Part shown: piece by piece, positions 6,952 to 11,417 of the stretch
Position numbering within the stretch: position 1 is the first letter of the stretch
How the letters are laid out: every line of letters begins with the position of its first letter
Assembly: GCA_905202055.1 (NCBI GenBank)
Contig: CAJKQK010000067.1
Span: forward strand, 1 to 11,417
Direction of reading: 5' to 3'
From: an uncultured Oxalobacter sp.
Lineage (GTDB): Bacteria > Pseudomonadota > Gammaproteobacteria > Burkholderiales > Burkholderiaceae_D
DNA length: 11,417 nucleotides
The notes under the pieces: generated by a model
The model's input: the letters and a program-made list of their open reading frames with translations, nothing else
Told to the model about the DNA's origin: nothing
The model's database searches: none
Position numbers and translations under genes: made by a program

Positions 6952-9900
6952 GTTTTCCTGATGAATTCGATGTTTTCAACTGCCCTCTTTCCGGCAGGGT
7001 TCTGATCGAGGCCTCGGCAGGCACGGGCAAAACATGGAACATCGGCGGTCTGTACCTGCGTTTGCTGCTTGAAAAACAGCTGGAAGTGAAGCAAATCCTC
7101 GTCGTGACGTTCACGAGGGCGGCGACGGCGGAATTGCGGGACCGTATCCGGGGACGGATCGACAAAGCGCTCTCTTACCTGAACGGTACCGACGATCTGG
7201 CGGACGATACCTTCCTGCTGGAACTGATCGGGAGGCAACTTGACGCGGGGGTTTTGGAAACTGAATTGGCCAGCCGCCTGCAACTGGCATTCGAGTCATT
7301 CGATCAGGCGTCGATTTTCACGATTCACAGTTTTTGCCAGCAGGCACTGGCAACAACGGCGTTTTCGGCCGGAGCCGCCTTTACGGTCAGGACTGAAACG
7401 GACGACGGGGAAATGGTGCTCGAAGCCGTACAGGATTTCTGGCGGCGCCATATCGCCGATGGCCATCTTTCCCCAGCTTTCTCGGCATGGCTGGATAAAA
7501 AACGGATCACTCCCAAAAAGCTGGCGCTGCTCTTGCGCAGGCATTTGAGAAAACCGCTGGCACAGGTGCGGTGGCCGGACGGTGTCGATGCGGCGCGAAA
7601 CCGGGATGACAATCCCGACGCCATGACTCTGGTGCAGGCATTTCACGAAGCGAGGGTGTGCTGGGACGAATGTCGGGAAGAAGTGCTGGAGGTCATGGCG
7701 TCTTCTTCTGCCGACCTGAATCAGCAACGTTACAAACCTGCCGCCATTGAAAGTGCATTCGGCGCTTTCGACAGGCTGTTTGCGACTGGCGATCCTTTCG
7801 GAATGGTTGACAGTGTCGGCAAAACCGAACTGCTGACGACGTCGAAACTAGCCGCTTCGACCAAAAAAGACAGGACGACGCCCGAGCATCTCTTCTTCGG
7901 GCTGGCCGAAACACTCGTCATTGAATGTCAGCAGACAGAAGCTGATCTTTCAATAGCCTGGATGCGATTGTTAAAGCGGTTTCTCGAAGAAACGGCCGCA
8001 TCGCTGAAGGCGAAAAAACAGGAAAAACGGGTGGTGGCTTTCGACGATATGCTGACCGATCTGTACAAGGCCTTGCACAATCCGGATTTGCCCTGGTTGC
8101 CCGGCGTGCTTCGGCAGCAATTCCCGGCAGCCTTAATCGACGAATTTCAGGATACCGATCCCTTGCAATACGCCATTTTCCGCTCGATTTACGGCGAGTC
8201 GGACTTGCCGGTTTTCATGGTGGGCGACCCCAAGCAGGCGATTTACAGTTTCAGAAACGCCGATTTGCATACCTATTTCGCTGCCCGTGCCGAAGTCGAT
8301 TATCACTATACCCTACCCGAAAATCACCGCTCGATTAGCGGCCTGATCGATGCCTGCAATACGGTTTTTTCCGTCAATTCGCGGGCGTTTTTACAGTCGG
8401 GTCTCGATTTTCTGCCTGTCCGTCGCGGAAATCGGGAACAGCCTGAACTGCTTGATTTGTCCGCGACAGAACCGGCTTCCAGTCTGACAATATGGCGATT
8501 GCCGGACGAAAACGGCGAGTGGATCGAACGCTCCCGGGCAAAAGAACGCTCAGTCGAGGCGACTGCCGACGAAATCGCGCGTCTTTTGAATGCCAGTGCC
8601 GAAGGAAAACTGGCTATCGGCGGAAAACCCGTTTGTGCGGGTGACATGGCGGTTCTGGTCAGGAGCCACCGTGAAGCGGCCATGATGGGTGAAGCGCTTT
8701 CCCGCCGGGGAATCGGCAGCGTTTCGCTGTCTCATGACAGTGTTTTCGCCTCAAGGGAAGCCCGTGAACTGGAAAGCGTTCTGGCAGCCCTTTTGTCGCC
8801 CGGCAGTGAATCTTTGCTAAAAGCGGCCCTGTCGACTGAGATGCTGGGGCTTGATGCATCGGAAATGGCGGCACTCTCCGACGATGAAGTCCGGTTGTCG
8901 GGCTGGTTCGAGCGGTTTGAACAATACCGCAACAGCTGGATTTCAAATGGCATAGCTTATGCCCTGCGTTATCTGCTGGATCGGGAAGAGGTGGTGAAGC
9001 GGCTTCTGGCCCTGCCGGACGGTGAACGGCGCATGACGAACCTGATGCATCTGGCTGAACTGTTGAACCGGGAAAGTGAAAACAACGATGCGCCGGATGC
9101 CCTGCTCCGCTATCTGGCTGAAAAACGCGAGGGCGACAAGACGGGTGAAGAGGAAGAATTGCGGCTTGAAACGGATCGCAATCTGGTCCAGATCATGACG
9201 GTTCACCGTTCAAAGGGACTGGAATTCGCTTTTGTTTTCTGCCCCCTGCTGTGGGACGGGTATTCCCGACGGCGGCCGGATACACTGGATGGTATCGAAT
9301 ATCACGACGACGAACGGCTTGTGATCGACTACAGGGAAATGGACAGGGAAACATCACAGGCCATCAAAAACAATCAGGCAATCGAGGTGGCTGCCGAGAG
9401 CCTGCGCCTGATTTATGTCGCCTTGACCCGCGCGGTTTACCGCTGTTATCTTGTCGCGGGCTGTTACAGCCGTTCGAATGAAAAACTCAAAACGGCGGAA
9501 TCACAACGAAGCCTGTTGAACTGGCTGGTCGCCGGCGATGGGTTTTCTCCTGATGAATGGGTCGTTGCCGACAGCCGCAAAAAGGAAGATGACGTCGCTG
9601 CAGGACGGAACGCGATAGAACAGGCCTGGAAAACGCTCGAAAAACGTTGCAGGGATATCCGGCTGGCTGACTTGCCTGAAAATCGGGCGCTGGCACTCGA
9701 CAGTGAAGAAAGCGGGCTCGACACGCTGGAGGCCAAAAAATTCGACGGCATGATCGCTTCCCGCTGGCGGATGAACAGCTTCAGTGGCCTGATGCGTAAT
9801 GCCTCCGAATTGACCGAATCGGGTGATCACGATGAATATGTCGTGACGGAACAGGACGACGGGTCTGCTGCAACCGAAACATCCGGTACCGGATGGTCTG

Positions 9901-10691
9901 CCATTGCCGCAGACGACATTCTCCGGTTTCCGAAAGGAACCTTTGCCGGAAGTTGTCTGCATGCGATGTTCGAAAAGGCGGATTTCACCGACCGGTCCAG
10001 CTGGGATGAGGCTATTGAAAGCGCCCTGCAGCAGTTTCCCCAACCGCTTCGGCCTGTTGCCGGTGAAGATGGAAAAACCGTGATGGGCGACCTGAAGGCC
10101 ATGACGGCCAATATGATGGAAGACGTCCTGAATACACCTTTGCGTAACGGGATCGTTCTCTCCTCCATCCCGAACGGAAAACGTCTGACGGAATTGCCTT
10201 TCTGCCTGTCGGAAGCGCCGATATCGGCACGAAGCTTCAATGCTCTGTTCAACCGTTTTTCCTATCCGGTTCCGCAACTGGTTTTCGACGATATGAATGC
10301 CTTTCTGAATGGTTTCATCGATCTGGTGTTCGAGCACGACGGCCGTTTTTACGTTCTGGACTGGAAATCGAATGTCCTCGGTGTCCAAAGGGAAAATTAT
10401 GGCCCGGTATCTGTCGCTGCGGCGATGGCGGAACACGGATATCACTGGCAGTACCTGCTTTATACCGTCGCCCTGCACCGTTTTTTGTCCTTGCGATTGC
10501 CTGATTACGACTATGACCGTCATGTGGGCGGAGCGCTTTACCTGTTTGTCCGGGGTGTCCGGCCAAACTGGCGTAACGATGACGGAACGCCAGCGGGCGT
10601 CTTTTTCGACAGGCCGGATCGCTCCGTCATCGAAGCGATCGACAGGCTATTGACACCGTCGGGAATGAAAAATGTGGAGGAAGCGCCATGA
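6948..10691 (+). CDS. recB: RecBCD subunit RecB (3'-5' helicase and nuclease, beta chain)
   Basis: This 1247-residue protein is slightly longer than the 1180 of E. coli RecB. The superfamily 1A helicase motifs are complete: Walker A ASAGTGKT (22-29), motif Ia TFTRAATAELRDRI, FTIHSFCQQ (124-132), Walker B IDEFQDTDP with D398 and E399, VGDPKQAIYSFR (425-436), NHRS, the MTVHRSKGLEF motif and motif VI IYVALTRA (822-829). The C-terminal RecB nuclease domain has H1005 (GSCLHAMFE), D1125 (GFIDLVF), D1138 and K1140 (DWKSN), with the same 13-residue D-to-D spacing as E. coli, and a QYLLYTVAL helix, so both activities should be intact. It is the slower motor on the 3'-ended strand, cuts both strands and loads RecA after Chi. 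AAGGGAG at 6934-6940 lies 7 bases before the ATG, which overlaps the recC stop. Confidence 0.98.
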   Translation: MSFPDEFDVFNCPLSGRVLIEASAGTGKTWNIGGLYLRLLLEKQLEVKQILVVTFTRAATAELRDRIRGRIDKALSYLNGTDDLADDTFLLELIGRQLDAGVLETELASRLQLAFESFDQASIFTIHSFCQQALATTAFSAGAAFTVRTETDDGEMVLEAVQDFWRRHIADGHLSPAFSAWLDKKRITPKKLALLLRRHLRKPLAQVRWPDGVDAARNRDDNPDAMTLVQAFHEARVCWDECREEVLEVMASSSADLNQQRYKPAAIESAFGAFDRLFATGDPFGMVDSVGKTELLTTSKLAASTKKDRTTPEHLFFGLAETLVIECQQTEADLSIAWMRLLKRFLEETAASLKAKKQEKRVVAFDDMLTDLYKALHNPDLPWLPGVLRQQFPAALIDEFQDTDPLQYAIFRSIYGESDLPVFMVGDPKQAIYSFRNADLHTYFAARAEVDYHYTLPENHRSISGLIDACNTVFSVNSRAFLQSGLDFLPVRRGNREQPELLDLSATEPASSLTIWRLPDENGEWIERSRAKERSVEATADEIARLLNASAEGKLAIGGKPVCAGDMAVLVRSHREAAMMGEALSRRGIGSVSLSHDSVFASREARELESVLAALLSPGSESLLKAALSTEMLGLDASEMAALSDDEVRLSGWFERFEQYRNSWISNGIAYALRYLLDREEVVKRLLALPDGERRMTNLMHLAELLNRESENNDAPDALLRYLAEKREGDKTGEEEELRLETDRNLVQIMTVHRSKGLEFAFVFCPLLWDGYSRRRPDTLDGIEYHDDERLVIDYREMDRETSQAIKNNQAIEVAAESLRLIYVALTRAVYRCYLVAGCYSRSNEKLKTAESQRSLLNWLVAGDGFSPDEWVVADSRKKEDDVAAGRNAIEQAWKTLEKRCRDIRLADLPENRALALDSEESGLDTLEAKKFDGMIASRWRMNSFSGLMRNASELTESGDHDEYVVTEQDDGSAATETSGTGWSAIAADDILRFPKGTFAGSCLHAMFEKADFTDRSSWDEAIESALQQFPQPLRPVAGEDGKTVMGDLKAMTANMMEDVLNTPLRNGIVLSSIPNGKRLTELPFCLSEAPISARSFNALFNRFSYPVPQLVFDDMNAFLNGFIDLVFEHDGRFYVLDWKSNVLGVQRENYGPVSVAAAMAEHGYHWQYLLYTVALHRFLSLRLPDYDYDRHVGGALYLFVRGVRPNWRNDDGTPAGVFFDRPDRSVIEAIDRLLTPSGMKNVEEAP

Positions 10692-11417
10692 GCAAAGCGT
10701 TTTTTGCCGAATCCCCGGAACAATCGCTTGCCCGCGCATTTTCCGGATATGTTCTGTCCTGGGCCAGCCAGACTAAAGATCTGGACGATTCAGTCGCCAA
10801 CTGGCTGAAAAAAGCGGCCTGGCACGTGAGCATGGCGGTTTCGTCGGGTGATTCATGCCTGTTTCTGGACGATCTGGCAGAGGACGCGGATGAAAAGGAT
10901 ATCGGTTTCATCCGGCAAACGCTCCTTGATTCCGGTGTTGTCGGAACGCCGGAGGTTCCCGAAAACTGCCCGCTTGTCCTGGACGGGGAAAACAGGCTTT
11001 ATTTACACCGGTATTTCGCATACGAACGGACACTGGCCGAACGGCTTGTCAGCTTGTGCCAGCCTCGCAAGATCGATTCGAAAATACTGCGCCCCCTTCT
11101 CGATTCGCTTTTTTTACAAGGCAAAGGCGACAAATCGCCTGACTGGCAAAAGATCGCGGCGGCTTTGGCCATGCGGCAGTCCCTGCTGATTATCAGCGGC
11201 GGCCCCGGGACTGGAAAAACGACGACGGTTGCCAGTCTTCTGGCCGGTATTCTGGAAACCGATCCTGCCAACCGGATCATGCTGGCGGCCCCCACAGGAA
11301 AGGCGGCCAGGCGAATGCTGGATTCGATTTCGGAACGGCTCGGACTCTTTCCCCTGCATATGCAGCCAGCCATCCCAAAAGAGGCTTTCACCATTCACCG
11401 GCTGCTCGGCATTACAG
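10688..11417 (+). CDS. recD: RecBCD subunit RecD (5'-3' helicase, alpha chain), 3'-truncated by the window
   Basis: Only the first 243 codons lie in the window; the frame is open to the end, so this is a truncation by the window edge, not a broken gene. Family members are about 600 residues. The start MSKAFFAESPEQ is followed by the N-terminal RecD domain (about 1-150, with LYLHRYFAYERTLA near 106-119). The superfamily 1B Walker A GGPGTGKTTT follows at 171-180, its lysine being K177, the same number as in E. coli. Then come APTGKAARRM and FTIHRLLG, the last being the family's motif that follows the Walker A region. RecD is the fast 5'-3' motor of the complex and controls RecB nuclease activity and RecA loading. 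GGAGG at 10676-10680 lies 7 bases before the ATG, which overlaps the recB stop by ATGA. Confidence 0.97.
   Translation, partial: MSKAFFAESPEQSLARAFSGYVLSWASQTKDLDDSVANWLKKAAWHVSMAVSSGDSCLFLDDLAEDADEKDIGFIRQTLLDSGVVGTPEVPENCPLVLDGENRLYLHRYFAYERTLAERLVSLCQPRKIDSKILRPLLDSLFLQGKGDKSPDWQKIAAALAMRQSLLIISGGPGTGKTTTVASLLAGILETDPANRIMLAAPTGKAARRMLDSISERLGLFPLHMQPAIPKEAFTIHRLLGIT

Noticed and set aside
9501..10523. Open frame of 340 codons on the minus strand
   Set aside because: It is antisense to the RecB linker and nuclease domain, which carry their catalytic residues; no domain is seen in the shadow.
3592..11417. A new defence or anti-phage island built around the nuclease-helicase genes
   Set aside because: The genes are standard recC, recB and recD in full-length form with no extra domains, and there is no adjacent integrase, methylase or toxin gene in the window.
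1..11417. tRNA, rRNA, CRISPR arrays or insertion sequences
   Set aside because: No cloverleaf, regularly spaced repeats, transposase motifs or terminal inverted repeats were found by eye on either strand.

Overview
The window looks like an ordinary chromosomal segment of a Gram-negative proteobacterium. The contiguous recC-recB-recD order, the sequence character of RecC and a GC content that I estimate by eye at a little over 50% fit Betaproteobacteria. Within that group an Oxalobacter/Burkholderiales-type host is my best guess, but the host assignment is inference only.

Left part, minus strand (about 3400 down to 296). A GlcG/HbpS-family (DUF336) protein is read first. After a short hairpin come an AEC-family permease, a DMT/EamA-family permease and a small cysteine-rich protein of the heterodisulfide-reductase CCG type. 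The last three are packed with a 4-base gap and a one-base stop/start overlap, so they are almost certainly co-transcribed. The unit ends in two tandem intrinsic terminators at 296-345. Beyond them (26-253, same strand) is what looks like the wreck of a small gene of about 75 codons: a good ribosome binding site and ATG, but coding character that changes frame and a premature TAA.

Middle (3399-3591). A 193-base intergenic region separates the divergent glcG-like gene and recC. It holds two tandem TTGTAC-type sites, 23 bases apart, that also form an inverted repeat. No textbook promoter is visible.

Right part, plus strand (3592 to the window end). recC, recB and the first 243 codons of recD are joined by ATGA overlaps, the two junction starts each preceded by a good Shine-Dalgarno sequence. 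Together they encode the RecBCD (exonuclease V) helicase-nuclease, which processes double-strand breaks for RecA recombination and degrades foreign linear DNA. All helicase motifs of RecB, its nuclease residues and the RecD Walker A are intact. Several RecC positions that contact Chi in E. coli are substituted, so this enzyme probably reads a different Chi sequence.

I see no RNA genes, CRISPR arrays, insertion sequences or prophage modules, and nothing that amounts to a clearly new system. The items most worth a second look are the decayed gene, the altered Chi-reading face of RecC, and the uncharacterised GlcG/permease/CCG-protein cluster.
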